Of a stretch of DNA of 64,000 bases, positions 40,174 through 48,751 are shown in pieces (the first letter of the stretch is position 1; each line of letters opens with the position of its first letter). A program made the position numbers and the translations under genes. Source of the DNA: Dickeya undicola (GTDB lineage: Bacteria; Pseudomonadota; Gammaproteobacteria; Enterobacterales; Enterobacteriaceae); assembly GCF_000784735.1 (NCBI RefSeq), contig NZ_JSYG01000009.1:1-64000 (forward strand), read 5' to 3'. Below the pieces are notes generated by a model. That model did no database searches and had not been told where the DNA came from. It saw nothing but the letters and a program-made list of their open reading frames with translations.

Positions 40174-40860
40174 CTACGGTGTCGCCCGCCAGTCCTGTAC
40201 AATCTGCCCCCATTCCGCGACCTCTTCTTCATGACTCGCTTCGCGCCAGGTTTCCGCCAGCGCCTGCTGATACCATAACTGCATCATCGGCTGTGCCAGC
40301 AGATGTTGTGCGTAACGCTCAGCCTCGCCGGTCAGCGCCAGACCATAGGTTTGCGCCCGGAACACCACCGGGGCGAAAAACGCGTCTACCGCGCTGAACT
40401 GCGCCCCCGCCAGGAATGGCCCGCCAAACCGTTGTATGCCTTCCTGCCAGAGCTGATTGAGCCTGGCGATATCGCTCTGCAACGCAGGGGTGATGGCGTG
40501 TAGCTTCACGCGTATGCCGCAACTCATCGAACACTGGTTGCGCAGTGCACTAAAGCCGGAATGCATCTCTGCCGCTGCGCTTCTCGCCCAGGCACGGGCG
40601 GTTTTATCCTGCGGCCAGACCAACGGGTGGTTCTCCGCCAGATACTCGGTGATAGCCAACGAATCCCAGACGGTGATGTCGCCATCCACCAGGCAGGGTA
40701 CTTTGCCGGTCGGTGAGAAGGTTTTGAAGGCGGTCTGAACCGGGCCGAACGCAAACGGCGTCAGTACCTCTTCAAACGGGACATCCAGCGTTTTTAGCAG
40801 GATCCAGGGGCGCAGCGACCAGGATGAATAATTTTTGTTGGCGATGTGCAACTGATACAT
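40174..40860 (-). CDS. glutathione S-transferase family protein
   Basis: A 228-residue protein with an N-terminal thioredoxin-fold GST domain (YSSWSLRPWILLK, then TGKVPCLVDGD and the glutathione-binding WDSLAITEYLAE) and an alpha-helical C-terminal domain. It resembles the YfcF branch of enterobacterial GSTs. GGAGG precedes the ATG. It converges on pbpG with 19 bases between. Substrate unknown. Confidence 0.88.
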   Translation of the reverse strand: MYQLHIANKNYSSWSLRPWILLKTLDVPFEEVLTPFAFGPVQTAFKTFSPTGKVPCLVDGDITVWDSLAITEYLAENHPLVWPQDKTARAWARSAAAEMHSGFSALRNQCSMSCGIRVKLHAITPALQSDIARLNQLWQEGIQRFGGPFLAGAQFSAVDAFFAPVVFRAQTYGLALTGEAERYAQHLLAQPMMQLWYQQALAETWREASHEEEVAEWGQIVQDWRATP

Positions 40861-40956
40861 GTTTTCCTCCGTGGAGCGATAAGGCGATGAGCCGAGCCCT
40901 CTAGATGTATCATGAAATCAATGATGTGGCATCGCCTGATCACGCAGGAAAACGGC

Positions 40957-41733
40957 TCAGGCTAAGAGCACCTGCCCGCACGTGGCCTGCAAGGCTGGAA
41001 AGTCACTATTGTCCGCGCTGGTGCTGTCGGTGATCAGTATGTCGATATCGGTGGGGGAAGCATAAATAATACGGCTGGTTACGCCGACCTTGCTATGGTC
41101 TGCCAGCATGATGCGCTGCCTGGCGCAGCGCGCCATCGCCCCGGCAATCGCCGCTTCATGATGGGAAAAACTGCTGGCACCGGATTGACTGGCGATACCG
41201 ACCGGCGACAACAGGGCGACATCAGCGCGATAACGCTGGATTTCCGTCACCGTCAGTGCACCGCTGGTAGCCTGTGCGGATGCGCCCATGTGCCCGCCAA
41301 GCAGAATCACTTCGTGTGATAAGCGTTCGTCAGCGTCGTCGGCGGTGAGTTTTAACGCTACGTTCAGGCTGTTGGTGATGATGGTCATGCCTGGAAGCGG
41401 GAGTAGTTCGCCTGCCAGCAGCGCGGTGGTACTACCGGCGTCGATAAATAGTGTTTGTCCGGGTTTCAACTGTTGTGCCGCCCGCCGGGCTATCGCCAGC
41501 TTTTCCTGTTCCCGCACGGTGTTGCGCACCGATAACGGCGGCTCCGGTTCCGTACCGGTCGCAACGATCCCGCCGTGCACCCGGCGCAGCACACCCTGAG
41601 CCTCCAGCTTGAGCACATCACGCCGCACGGTTTCCCGCGATACCCCCAGATGCTGAATGATGTGATCGGTCGTGACCCGGTTAAGGGACGACAGCAGCAG
41701 GCGGATACGGTGCAAGCGGGTTTCTTCAAGCAT
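40957..41733 (-). CDS. DeoR/GlpR-family transcriptional regulator
   Basis: A 258-residue regulator. An N-terminal helix-turn-helix (about residues 6-58, IIQHLGVSRETVRRDVLKLE) and RRVHGGIV hinge precede the DeoRC sugar-phosphate-binding domain, with LFIDAGSTTALLA and DHSKVG as family marks. It is divergent from a class III aminotransferase across 403 bases, which is the most likely target. Effector unknown; a phosphorylated metabolite would be usual. Confidence 0.9.
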   Translation of the reverse strand: MLEETRLHRIRLLLSSLNRVTTDHIIQHLGVSRETVRRDVLKLEAQGVLRRVHGGIVATGTEPEPPLSVRNTVREQEKLAIARRAAQQLKPGQTLFIDAGSTTALLAGELLPLPGMTIITNSLNVALKLTADDADERLSHEVILLGGHMGASAQATSGALTVTEIQRYRADVALLSPVGIASQSGASSFSHHEAAIAGAMARCARQRIMLADHSKVGVTSRIIYASPTDIDILITDSTSADNSDFPALQATCGQVLLA

Positions 41734-41820
41734 TAGCGGGCGTTCTCTTGGTCAGGTGTCGGTCGCGGCCATTATAACGGCAAGACGGCGGACGAGCAGG
41801 TTCGGCAGAGGATAAACTGA

Positions 41821-42043
41821 TTTGTGTAAATTTGTGCTTTTCAGCATAGCAGGTGTGTAGATTTTGGCAAGGGTGTGGTGTGAATCCTGTGGAAGAAGGG
41901 TTTTCTTGTTATTTGTCTATTTTTAATGGCTTTTATTTTTACTGTCTCGGCTGGTGGTCGATATATTTACGCGTTGTGATGATGCCGATTTAGGATACTG
42001 TTTGCGGCAAATGAACAGTGTGTATTTTTGTATTTGTGCATTT
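41821..42043. promoter_or_regulatory. repeated ATTTGTGC-TTT motif in the DeoR/aminotransferase gap
   Basis: The AT-rich 403-base gap holds ATTTGTGCTTTT (41830-41841) and ATTTGTGCATTT (42032-42043), matching at 11 of 12 positions in the same orientation. They lie almost symmetrically, about 95 bases from the regulator start and about 95 from the aminotransferase start. The first is preceded by another TTTGTG one helical turn away (41821-41826). They are candidate operators for the DeoR protein. No gene was seen in the gap. Confidence 0.35.
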
Positions 42044-42136
42044 TATTGCTTTTGGTGTAGGGTAGTGATCATCAGGTGGCACCGGCGAGCCGGTGGTCAT
42101 TACGCGTTGGGCACATTACTTTCATCTGGAGTCATC

Positions 42137-43477
42137 ATGGCGACACGTTCAACCATTATGGATACCAATAGCTTCCGTGCGGAACATGCGGCAGCACTGA
42201 CAGACGACATCCGCACGCTGACGGAAAAACGCGGCAGAGTGCTGGGCGATTCTTACCGGTTGTTCTACCGCAATCCGGTGCATCTGGTGCGCGGCGAGAA
42301 GCAATATCTGTGGGACGCGGCAGGTAACCAATATCTGGACGTGTACAACAACGTTGCCAGCATCGGTCATTGCCACCCGGCGGTGATTGAGGCGGTGCAC
42401 GCGCAGATGTGTCAGCTCAACACCCACACCCGTTATCTGCACGATCGTATTCTGGATTACACCGAGGACCTGCTGACGCTGGTGCCGTCGGAAATCACCA
42501 AAGCGATGTACATGTGTACCGGTTCCGAGGCCAACGATCTGGCGATTCGGGTGGCGCGCGCCTACAGCGGTGGCACCGGGATTATCGTCACCCGCGAAGC
42601 GTACCACGGCACCAGCGAGCTGACCTCTGGCGCGTCGCCCGCGCTGGGCAGCGGTCAGCCGATTGCCGCGACCACCCGGTTAGTACCCGCGCCGGACCGT
42701 TACCGCGTAGACGCGCCGGATCTGGGCGTCTGGTTCGCCAATGAAATCCAGAAGCAGATCGATGACATGGCCGCTCACGGCATCAAGTTCGCCGGTTTCC
42801 TCGCCGATTCGATTTTCTCCTCCGATGGCGTGCTGCCGGGGCCAGCCGGTTATTTGCAGGCGGCTATTGATGTGGTGCACGCCAACGGCGGCATCTTCAT
42901 CGCCGACGAAGTGCAACCGGGCTTTGCCCGCACCGGTGATGCCTTCTGGGGCTTTGCCCGTCACGGCATAGTGCCGGACATCATCACCATGGGTAAACCG
43001 ATGGGTAACGGCATTCCGGTATCGGCATTGCTGGCAAAACCCGAGGTGCTGGCAGCATTTAGCGACGAAATCCCCTATTTCAACACCTTCGGCGGCAACC
43101 CGGTATCGATGGCGGCGGCGCAGGCAGTACTGACGGTGATCCGTGAAGAGAAATTGCAGGAACACAGCAAGGTGGTGGGCGCGCAGTTGCTGAAAGAACT
43201 GGCCGGATTGGCGGATCGCCACGCCTGTGTCGGCGATGTGCGTGGTGCCGGGTTGTTTATCGGTTTCGAGCTGGTCAGTGATCGCGACAACAAGACGCCG
43301 GACAAGACGCGGGCGCTGAACGTGATCGAACAGTTGCGTGAACAGCGGGTGCTGACATCGGTGGCTGGCCCGCACGGCAACGTGCTGAAACTGCGCCCGA
43401 CGCTGGCATTTCAGGCGCACGATATCGACTGGCTGGTTGGCGCGCTGGACAAGGCGCTGAGCGCCACCGCCTCCTGA
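42137..43477 (+). CDS. class III PLP-dependent aminotransferase
   Basis: A 446-residue enzyme of the AGXT2/ethanolamine-phosphate phospho-lyase branch. The ADEVQPGFARTGDAFW segment and the PLP lysine in ITMGKPMGNG are clear; CTGSEANDLAIRVAR binds cofactor phosphate. Members use amino acids, beta-alanine-type amines or phosphorylated amines, and the substrate here is not known. The start at 42137 has GGAG 5 bases upstream; the open frame extends 61 codons upstream with unlikely composition. Divergent from the DeoR regulator and followed by a terminator. Confidence 0.88.
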   Translation: MATRSTIMDTNSFRAEHAAALTDDIRTLTEKRGRVLGDSYRLFYRNPVHLVRGEKQYLWDAAGNQYLDVYNNVASIGHCHPAVIEAVHAQMCQLNTHTRYLHDRILDYTEDLLTLVPSEITKAMYMCTGSEANDLAIRVARAYSGGTGIIVTREAYHGTSELTSGASPALGSGQPIAATTRLVPAPDRYRVDAPDLGVWFANEIQKQIDDMAAHGIKFAGFLADSIFSSDGVLPGPAGYLQAAIDVVHANGGIFIADEVQPGFARTGDAFWGFARHGIVPDIITMGKPMGNGIPVSALLAKPEVLAAFSDEIPYFNTFGGNPVSMAAAQAVLTVIREEKLQEHSKVVGAQLLKELAGLADRHACVGDVRGAGLFIGFELVSDRDNKTPDKTRALNVIEQLREQRVLTSVAGPHGNVLKLRPTLAFQAHDIDWLVGALDKALSATAS

Positions 43478-43575
43478 CTGTGCTACGGCGGCAATGGCAG
43501 AAACGGTGCCCTGGCCGCCAGTTAATGCTTCCAAACGGTGTTTCATCCCTCTCAGCCCTTGTGCTGCGTCACACC

Positions 43576-43620
43576 GTCGGCGGGAAATCGGTGATATCCA
43601 TTTTTCCGCCGACCGTTTTT
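43576..43620 (+). terminator. intrinsic terminator of the aminotransferase gene
   Basis: GTCGGCGGGAAA (43576-43587) pairs with TTTTCCGCCGAC (43602-43613), with one G-T pair, and is followed by CGTTTTT. It lies about 100 bases after the aminotransferase stop and before bglX. Confidence 0.7.
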
Positions 43621-43706
43621 ATGGCACATTAGCCGCCTTATCAATCACACTCATCGGGCAGTGTGTCGCCCCTAACCGGCAACTGCACAAGGAATTCGCA
43701 ATAACA

Positions 43707-46019
43707 ATGAAATGGTTTACTCCACTGGCGCTCGCGGTCGGTCTGGCCTGTAGCCCACTTTGGGCGCAAACGCCTCTGCAACAGCCCGCGTTACAGGCGG
43801 CTACCGCCCATCAGCAACAACGCGATGCCTTCGTTAGCGATTTAATGAAAAAAATGACGCTGGATGAAAAGATCGGCCAGCTTCGTCTGATCAGTGTCGG
43901 CCCGGATAACCCGAAACACGCCATTCGTGAAATGATCCGCAACGGTCAGGTTGGCGGTATTTTTAATACCGTCACCCGGCAGGACATTCGGGTAATGCAG
44001 GATCAGGTGATGCAACTGAGCCGCCTGAAAATTCCATTGTTCTTTGCATATGACGTGGTGCACGGTCAGCGTACCGTGTTTCCTATCGGTTTAGGGTTGG
44101 CGTCCAGTTGGGACATGAACGCGGTAGCGTTGTCGGCGAAAATTGCTGCTTATGAAGCGACCGAAGATGGCCTGAACATGACCTGGGCACCGATGGTGGA
44201 TATTACCCGCGATCCGCGCTGGGGCCGTGTTTCCGAAGGTTTTGGCGAAGATACCTACCTGACCAGCGAAATCGCTCGCGTCATGGTGAAAGGCTTTCAG
44301 GGGGATGACCTGACTGATCGCCATTCGCTGATGACCAGCGTGAAGCACTACGCGTTGTATGGCGCGGCGGAAGGTGGGCGTGATTACAATACCGTCGATA
44401 TGAGCCCACAGCGTATGTTCCAGGATTACATGCCACCGTACAAAGCGGCGATCGACGCAGGCAGTTACGGTGTGATGGCGTCGCTCAACTCTATCAACGG
44501 CGTGCCCGCTACCGCTAACCGCTGGTTGCTGAAAGACGTGTTACGCGACCAGTGGCATTTTAAAGGCATTACTATCAGCGACCACGGTGCCATCAAAGAG
44601 CTGATCAAACACGGTGTGGCGGCGGACCCGAGCGATGCGTCGCGCATTGCGTTGCAGTCCGGTATCGGTATGAGCATGAGCGACGAGTATTTCGTGCGTT
44701 ATCTGCCGGATCTGGTCAAGCGTGGGCAGGTCAGCATGAAGGACATTGATGACGCCTGCCGCCAGGTGCTGAACATGAAATACGATATGGGGCTGTTTGA
44801 GAACCCGTACAACCATCTCGGCCCGGCCGGTTCCGACCCGGTAGACACCAATGCCGAAAGCCGCCTGCACCGCGAAGAAGCGCGTGATGTGGCGCGCCGC
44901 AGCCTGGTGCTGCTGAAAAACCGTCTGAATGTTCTGCCGCTGAAAAAATCCGGCACCATTGCGGTGGTGGGGCCGCTGGCGGACAGCAAACGCGACGTGA
45001 TCGGCAGTTGGTCGGCGGCGGGGCGTCCGGCGCAGGCGGTGACGGTATACGAAGGGATTCGCAAGGCGGTGGGGTATAACGCCCGTGTTTATTACGCCAA
45101 AGGCTCTAATGTCACCAACCACCCAGGGCTGGTCCAGTTCCTTAACCAGTATGACCAGTCGGTGGAAATCGACCCGCGCACGCCGCAGGCGATGATTGAT
45201 GAAGCGGTGGACGTGGCGAAGAAATCCGACGTGGTGATCGCGGTGGTAGGGGAATCCCAAGGGATGGCGCACGAAGCGTCCAGCCGCGCCAAAATCACCA
45301 TTCCGCCGGAACAGAAGGCGCTGATTACCGCGCTGAAAGCCACCGGCAAGCCGCTGGTACTGGTGCTGATGAACGGCCGTCCGCTGGATCTGAGTCGTGA
45401 AGACCAGCAGGCTAACGCGATTCTGGAAACCTGGTTCAGTGGCACCGAAGGCGGTAACGCCATCGCCGATGTGCTGTTTGGCGATTACAACCCGTCCGGT
45501 AAGCTGCCGATGACCTTCCCGCGCTCGGTGGGGCAAATCCCGATGTACTACAACCACCTGCCGACCGGTCGTCCGTATTCGGCGGAGGCGCCCAACAAGT
45601 ACACCTCGCACTATTTTGACGAGGCCAACGGGCCGCTGTATCCGTTCGGTTACGGCCTGAGTTACACCACCTTCGACGTGTCGGAGGTGAAACTCTCCAA
45701 CCCGACCATGAAACGTAACGGCAGCGTCAAGGCATCGGTCACGGTCACCAATACTGGCAAGTGCGCCGGGGAAACCGTGGTACAGCTTTATCTGCATGAC
45801 GTGGTGGCATCGGTAAGCCGCCCGGTGAAAGAGCTGCGTGGCTTCCAGAAGGTGATGTTGATGCCGGGTGAAAGCCGTACTCTGACCTTCACCCTGTCGC
45901 CGCAGGACCTGATGTTCTACAACGCGCAGATGCAGCAGGTGGCGGAACCGGGCAAGTTTGAGGTGATGATCGGGCTGGATTCCCAGCGTGTGAAAACCGG
46001 CAGCTTTACCTTGCTGTAA
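43707..46019 (+). CDS. bglX: periplasmic beta-glucosidase (GH3)
   Basis: Hydrolyses beta-glucosides in the periplasm, 770 residues. It has a signal peptide (about 1-20, ending LWA), a GH3 TIM barrel with KHYALYG and the nucleophile aspartate in ITISDHGAIKE, an alpha/beta sandwich with the acid/base region, and a C-terminal fibronectin-III-like domain (about 670-760). It strongly resembles E. coli BglX. The start MKWFTPLALA at 43707 matches the signal peptide; the frame is open 71 codons upstream. In a plant-associated host it could use cellobiose or plant glucosides. Confidence 0.96.
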   Translation: MKWFTPLALAVGLACSPLWAQTPLQQPALQAATAHQQQRDAFVSDLMKKMTLDEKIGQLRLISVGPDNPKHAIREMIRNGQVGGIFNTVTRQDIRVMQDQVMQLSRLKIPLFFAYDVVHGQRTVFPIGLGLASSWDMNAVALSAKIAAYEATEDGLNMTWAPMVDITRDPRWGRVSEGFGEDTYLTSEIARVMVKGFQGDDLTDRHSLMTSVKHYALYGAAEGGRDYNTVDMSPQRMFQDYMPPYKAAIDAGSYGVMASLNSINGVPATANRWLLKDVLRDQWHFKGITISDHGAIKELIKHGVAADPSDASRIALQSGIGMSMSDEYFVRYLPDLVKRGQVSMKDIDDACRQVLNMKYDMGLFENPYNHLGPAGSDPVDTNAESRLHREEARDVARRSLVLLKNRLNVLPLKKSGTIAVVGPLADSKRDVIGSWSAAGRPAQAVTVYEGIRKAVGYNARVYYAKGSNVTNHPGLVQFLNQYDQSVEIDPRTPQAMIDEAVDVAKKSDVVIAVVGESQGMAHEASSRAKITIPPEQKALITALKATGKPLVLVLMNGRPLDLSREDQQANAILETWFSGTEGGNAIADVLFGDYNPSGKLPMTFPRSVGQIPMYYNHLPTGRPYSAEAPNKYTSHYFDEANGPLYPFGYGLSYTTFDVSEVKLSNPTMKRNGSVKASVTVTNTGKCAGETVVQLYLHDVVASVSRPVKELRGFQKVMLMPGESRTLTFTLSPQDLMFYNAQMQQVAEPGKFEVMIGLDSQRVKTGSFTLL

Positions 46020-46091
46020 GCGTTTGTCGAGTAACTTATTGCTGTAGATACACGACGGCCCCTGGGATATGGCAACCAAGGGCCGGGCAGG

Positions 46092-46124
46092 AAAAACCGG
46101 CTGCGCTGCAATAGGCGGCCGGTT
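46092..46124 (-). terminator. intrinsic terminator of the 35-residue protein gene
   Basis: Read on the minus strand, AACCGGC (46124-46118) pairs with GCCGGTT (46101-46095) around a 16-base loop with an inner CGC/GCG, and the stem runs into TTTTT. It lies 15 bases after the stop of the small gene at 46140-46247. A separate hairpin, CGGCCC/GGGCCG at 46056-46085, may end bglX. Confidence 0.75.
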
Positions 46125-46139
46125 CTGACCGGTTAGGCG

Positions 46140-46247
46140 TCAGCCGCCGTGTACGATGATGATATACCCCACCAGCATCACGCCACCGATGCCACCCAAC
46201 GCGCAGAGCGCAAACAGGCTGACGATCCCCAATTTTTTGATATTCAT
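46140..46247 (-). CDS. 35-residue single-span membrane protein, unknown
   Basis: A short gene reading MNIKKLGIVS, then a Gly-rich hydrophobic helix to residue 32 (LFALCALGGI, GGVMLVGYII), then IVHGG and stop. It has a strong ribosome site (AAGGA, 7 bases before the ATG) and its own intrinsic terminator 15 bases after the stop, so it looks like a real monocistronic gene. The GGIGG core suggests tight helix packing with a partner. I do not recognise a family. It lies between bglX and dinG, transcribed away from dinG. Confidence 0.75.
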   Translation of the reverse strand: MNIKKLGIVSLFALCALGGIGGVMLVGYIIIVHGG

Positions 46248-46386
46248 CCGGTTATCCTTTTGTTACATCCCGGCCGGTAAATGGTTACGCTCCGGTGATG
46301 ATTAGGTTCCGGCGATTATAGAGCCTCCTGCACCGGATACAAGCCAACCGCCTTTGTCGGTACTGATTCGTCAATAGTCAGATAAA

Positions 46387-46401
46387 TGTGACAACGTCAC
46401 A
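46387..46401. promoter_or_regulatory. palindrome TGTGAC-AAC-GTCACA upstream of dinG
   Basis: A perfect 6-base inverted repeat with a 3-base centre, 71 bases before the dinG ATG and about 140 bases before the 35-residue gene. The spacing (5 bases between TGTGA and TCACA) is one short of a CRP site. It could be an operator for either divergent gene. Confidence 0.4.
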
Positions 46402-46471
46402 ATTATCACTGCTGACGTTGCCGCCGGTCTGTGGGACAATACCGGCCAGATTGAACCACAGTTGAGATGGC

Positions 46472-48577
46472 ATGACCCTTACCCCCGCGTTAAAGCAGCA
46501 GATTGGCGACTGGTATAAAGCGCTGCAACAGCAGATTCCCGATTTTGTCTCCCGTGCGCCACAGCGCCAGATGATCGCTGAAGTGGCGAAAGCGCTGGCG
46601 GGCGACTACCAACGTCATCTGGTGATTGAAGCGCCGACTGGCGTGGGTAAAACACTTTCCTACCTGATTCCCGGCATTGCCGTTGGGCGAGCAGAGCTGA
46701 AAACGCTAGTGGTTAGCACCGCCAATGTCGCGTTGCAGGACCAGATTTTTAACAAGGACTTGCCGCTGCTGCGCCAGTTTATTCCTGAACTGAAATTCAC
46801 CGCCGCGTTCGGCCGCGGGCGCTATGTGTGCCCGCGTAATCTGGCGGCGATGGCGACCGAGGCATCGGCACAGGGCGATTTGATGCTGTTTATGGATGAG
46901 CACTTGCCGTCCAGCCGCGAGGAACAAACCACCAGCGCCCGCTTGCAGCAGGCGCTGCAAAGCTATGCCTGGGACGGCTTGCGCGATCATTGTCAGGAGT
47001 CGATCGGCGACGCGCTGTGGCAACGCCTCAGTACCGACAAGGCCAATTGTCTGGGGCGCAACTGCCATTATTACCGCGAGTGCCCGTTCTTTCTCGCCCG
47101 CCGGGAAATCGAAGACGCCGATGTGGTGGTGACCAACCACGCGCTGGTGATGGCGGCGATGGAAAGCGATTCGGTGCTGCCGCAGGCGAAAAACATGCTG
47201 CTGGTGCTGGACGAAGGCCATCACGTGCCGGATGTGGCGCGCGACGCGCTGGAGATGTCCGGCGAGGTGACGGTCAGCGCGGTGCAACACCAGATGGATC
47301 AGCTGATTCAGCAGGTGGGGCTCTGTCTGGCGCAGTTTCCGCCTAAATCGCCACCGCGGCTGATGCAGCCCGACCGGCTGGGGGATCACTGCGGTGAGAT
47401 ACGGGAACAGTTGCAACTGTTCGAACGGCTGAGCAGCCTGTTTTTACCGTCTGCCCAGCCGGACGCCGATTACCGTTTCCCGATGGGGGCCTTGCCAGAA
47501 GAGATGCGCGAGTGCTGCAATCGGCTGTTTAAGCTTGCTGATAGCCTGCGCGGACTGGCGGACTACCTGCTCAACGATCTGGCGGAAAAAACTGGCAAGC
47601 ATGATGTGGTCAAACTGCATCAGGCGATGCTGCGCATCAGCCGCTTGAGTGGTTACTGGGAATCACAGAGCAAGTTATGGCGGCTGGCGGCGCTGGAGAA
47701 ATCCTCTAACGCGCCGGTGTCGAAATGGCTGCTGCGGGAACGGCGCGACAATCAACTGCACCTGTATTTTCACTGCGCGGGTATCCGCGTGTGCGACCAA
47801 CTGGACCGGTTGCTGTGGCGCAATCTGTCGCATGTGGTGGTCACCTCGGCGACGCTGCGCTCGCTCAACAGCTTTTCCCGCCTGAAAGAGCTGTCCGGGT
47901 TGGACGAAGAAGAGGGCGATACCTTCATCGCGCTGGATTCGCCGTTCAATCACCGCGAGCAGGGTAAACTGGTGATCCCGCGTATGCGCTATGAACCGCT
48001 GATCGCGCATGAAGCTGAACATCTTGCCGAGATGGCGCGATTTTTCCGTGCAGAATTGCGGCGGGAAGCCCACAAGGGCATGTTGATGCTGTTCGCCAGC
48101 CAGCGGGCAATGCAGCAATTTCTCACCGAAGTGCCCGACCTGCGGCTGATGCTGCTGGTGCAGGGCGATCAACCGCGTTATCGGCTGGTGGAGCTGCACC
48201 GCCAGCGGGTACAACAGGGCCAGACCAGCGTGTTGATTGGCCTGCAATCCTTTGCCGAAGGGCTGGATCTCAAAGGCGAACTGTTGTCGCAGGTGCATAT
48301 CCACAAGATTGCTTTTCCGCCGGTGGACAGCCCGCTTGTCCTCACCGAAGGTGAGTGGCTGAAAAGCCTCAAGCGGCACCCGTTTGTGGTGCAGAGCTTG
48401 CCGAGCGCTTCATTCAGCCTGATTCAACAAGTCGGCCGATTGATTCGCAGCCACGACTGCTTCGGTGAAATCGTCATCTATGACCGTCGCTTACTGACCA
48501 AAGGGTACGGTGCTCAACTACTGGCCGCCTTGCCGGTGTTTCCTATTGAGCAGCGCGCCATGCCGGATGATGCGTAG
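46472..48577 (+). CDS. dinG: ATP-dependent DNA helicase DinG
   Basis: A 5'-3' superfamily 2 helicase of the XPD type that unwinds D-loops, R-loops and DNA-RNA hybrids, 701 residues. Walker A APTGVGKT is at residues 54-61; the 4Fe-4S cysteines are C120, C193, C198 and C204; the DEGH box is at 247-250; motif VI QVGRLIRS is near the C-terminus. E. coli dinG is SOS-induced; no LexA box was evident upstream here. Confidence 0.96.
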   Translation: MTLTPALKQQIGDWYKALQQQIPDFVSRAPQRQMIAEVAKALAGDYQRHLVIEAPTGVGKTLSYLIPGIAVGRAELKTLVVSTANVALQDQIFNKDLPLLRQFIPELKFTAAFGRGRYVCPRNLAAMATEASAQGDLMLFMDEHLPSSREEQTTSARLQQALQSYAWDGLRDHCQESIGDALWQRLSTDKANCLGRNCHYYRECPFFLARREIEDADVVVTNHALVMAAMESDSVLPQAKNMLLVLDEGHHVPDVARDALEMSGEVTVSAVQHQMDQLIQQVGLCLAQFPPKSPPRLMQPDRLGDHCGEIREQLQLFERLSSLFLPSAQPDADYRFPMGALPEEMRECCNRLFKLADSLRGLADYLLNDLAEKTGKHDVVKLHQAMLRISRLSGYWESQSKLWRLAALEKSSNAPVSKWLLRERRDNQLHLYFHCAGIRVCDQLDRLLWRNLSHVVVTSATLRSLNSFSRLKELSGLDEEEGDTFIALDSPFNHREQGKLVIPRMRYEPLIAHEAEHLAEMARFFRAELRREAHKGMLMLFASQRAMQQFLTEVPDLRLMLLVQGDQPRYRLVELHRQRVQQGQTSVLIGLQSFAEGLDLKGELLSQVHIHKIAFPPVDSPLVLTEGEWLKSLKRHPFVVQSLPSASFSLIQQVGRLIRSHDCFGEIVIYDRRLLTKGYGAQLLAALPVFPIEQRAMPDDA

Positions 48578-48751
48578 CCAACTGAGCGAACGATAAGGCG
48601 ATTATGTCGACGGGTAGGTGGGCGATTTCGCGCTTCCTCTGCGACCAATTCATGCTATGTTTCCAAACAGTTGTCTTGTTATGACAGGGGTTCGCGCGCG
48701 CCTGAACGATGGAACACCGTCCACCTGTCGTCTTACCAATGAGAGCACATC

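Noticed and set aside
44541-46079. 512-codon open frame antisense to bglX
   Set aside because: Long antisense frames are common in high-GC codon-biased genes. The sense product is a full GH3 enzyme.
46248-46471. LexA box before dinG
   Set aside because: No CTGT-N8-ACAG or close variant; CTGT and CAG pieces are not at the right spacing.
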